In this document: piece by piece, positions 63,500-64,000 of the stretch
How positions within the stretch are numbered: the stretch's first letter is position 1
Layout of the letters: every line of letters starts with the position of its first letter
NCBI GenBank assembly: GCA_023391635.1
Contig: JAEWAQ010000058.1
Location: 97,660-161,659, forward strand
DNA length: 64,000 bases
Source of the DNA: Bacillota bacterium
GTDB taxonomy: Bacteria; Bacillota; Bacilli; Paenibacillales; Paenibacillaceae
Direction: 5' to 3'
The notes under the pieces: model-generated
Databases searched by the model: none
Told to the model about the DNA's origin: nothing
The model's input: the letters and a program-made list of their open reading frames with translations, nothing else
Translations under genes and position numbers: made by a program

Positions 63500-63909
63500 T
63501 CCCGAAAGCGTGGAGCACATAGCACAAAATCTTTGCGAATAAACAAGAAGGACCGCCGCGGGCGGTTCTTCTTGCATAGGCACGTCCCAATAAAGGGCGG
63601 CTTTGCTGCATCTAGTAGATTGCTCCTAAAGTAACATTGCTAAACCGCCGCAACTGGGTTCCGCCAGGTTAGCGCCTTCTGCCGACTCGATCAATGTTTT
63701 GTGTTACGCCAAGATGGAAGGCGAATGATAACATGATTTTAGCAACGTTCTCTTAGCGGGAGACGTAGGGATCCATGGGGGATCCACGAACAAACAACTG
63801 CACAACGTACAGCTGTTTGTCTGCACCGCCCTACGATTCGCCCAATGACCGCAAATCAACTGTACATTCTGCATGGACTTCTGTCAAGAAAGTGGACACC
63901 CGAAATTGC
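63500..63909. other. 410-bp gap without a recognised gene
   Basis: The gap holds the helicase terminator at 63545-63573 and the end of an IS3-like element from about 63882. Between them (63580-63880) I see no reading frame with a ribosome binding site, only short palindromic words such as GGGATCCATGGGGGATCC near 63769. Confidence 0.6.
63545..63573 (+). terminator. terminator of the DEAD-box helicase gene
   Basis: AAGAAGGACCGCC pairs with GGCGGTTCTTCTT around GCG, with one G-T pair. It lies 46 bp after the stop. Confidence 0.75.
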
Positions 63910-64000
63910 TTAACTTACACGTTTGTAATACAAGGATTCAAATTGATTGGGCGACATATATCCCAGGCTGCCATGAATTCGTTTGCGGTTGTAGAACAGC
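63882..64000 (-). mobile_element. IS3-family insertion sequence, end cut by the window edge
   Basis: TGTCAAGAAAGTGGACACC at 63882-63900 looks like a terminal inverted repeat of an IS3-family element, beginning with TG. The transposase reading frame begins 10 bases inside it. Only this end is visible. Confidence 0.7.
63910..63999 (-). CDS. IS3-family transposase OrfB, C-terminal end (partial)
   Basis: The last 29 codons read FYNRKRIHGSLGYMSPNQFE followed by SLYYKRVS and stop. The YNxxRxHxxLGYxSP segment is the standard end of IS3-family DDE transposases. The rest lies beyond the window. This element is of a different subgroup from the remnant at 8778, whose end reads LSPMEYRTKAA. Confidence 0.88.
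   Translation of the reverse strand: MFYNRKRIHGSLGYMSPNQFESLYYKRVS

Overview
The window looks like chromosomal DNA from a fairly GC-rich, Gram-positive soil or plant-associated member of the Paenibacillaceae (Paenibacillus/Cohnella type). This is inferred from strong AGGAGG-like ribosome binding sites, YesM/YesN two-component pairs, LplB/YtcP/LipO-type sugar importers with lipobox-bearing binding proteins, membrane-anchored AraC regulators, and a very large secreted protein with LamG-like and Big domains. No rRNA, tRNA or CRISPR array was seen.

Layout. 1-8.7 kb: the tail of an AraC regulator, then one operon with a CUT1 sugar importer (two permeases and a lipoprotein), a YesMN-type sensor/regulator pair, a Cof-type HAD phosphatase with a non-standard start codon, and a metallophosphoesterase. 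8.7-10.2 kb: a scar region with an IS3-family transposase remnant, short dispersed repeats, and a DUF6922-type gene next to a frameshifted AbiEii-like nucleotidyltransferase. 10.3-20.0 kb: an LplB/YtcP/LipO importer followed by a catabolic cluster (FGGY kinase, HutC-type GntR regulator, SDR, SIS-domain protein, FAD oxidoreductase, creatininase-family hydrolase). The kinase and SIS promoters share an identical palindrome over the -10 box. 20.2-21.6 kb: thrC on the minus strand.

21.8-51.9 kb is the most interesting part: about 30 kb of co-directional catabolic genes. It encodes RidA, an M81 (MlrC) family protein, a membrane AraC regulator, an enolase-superfamily enzyme, three Gfo/Idh/MocA oxidoreductases, a VCBS/FG-GAP repeat protein without a signal peptide, a third importer, a 1789-residue secreted TIM-barrel/LamG protein, a sialidase-like BNR protein, an SDR, an SGNH hydrolase, an aldo/keto reductase, two tandem FadR-type GntR regulators, a threonine-synthase-like PLP enzyme, an MBL hydrolase, an aspartoacylase-like deacylase and a DapA/NanA-like aldolase. 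Four promoter regions in this stretch carry the same palindrome, TGGTAnTACCA followed by TA(C/G)TAT, which fits a FadR-family operator. I read this as one regulon for import and stepwise breakdown of a decorated glycan or unusual sugar acid, possibly with amide or amino groups. The substrate cannot be named from sequence.

52.0-64.0 kb holds an RlmN-type methyltransferase, a minus-strand OmpR-type two-component system facing a lipoprotein gene, an SGNH hydrolase, two AraC regulators, a VOC protein, two more Gfo/Idh/MocA oxidoreductases, an array of 51-bp repeats, a DEAD-box helicase and the end of an IS3-family transposase running off the right edge.
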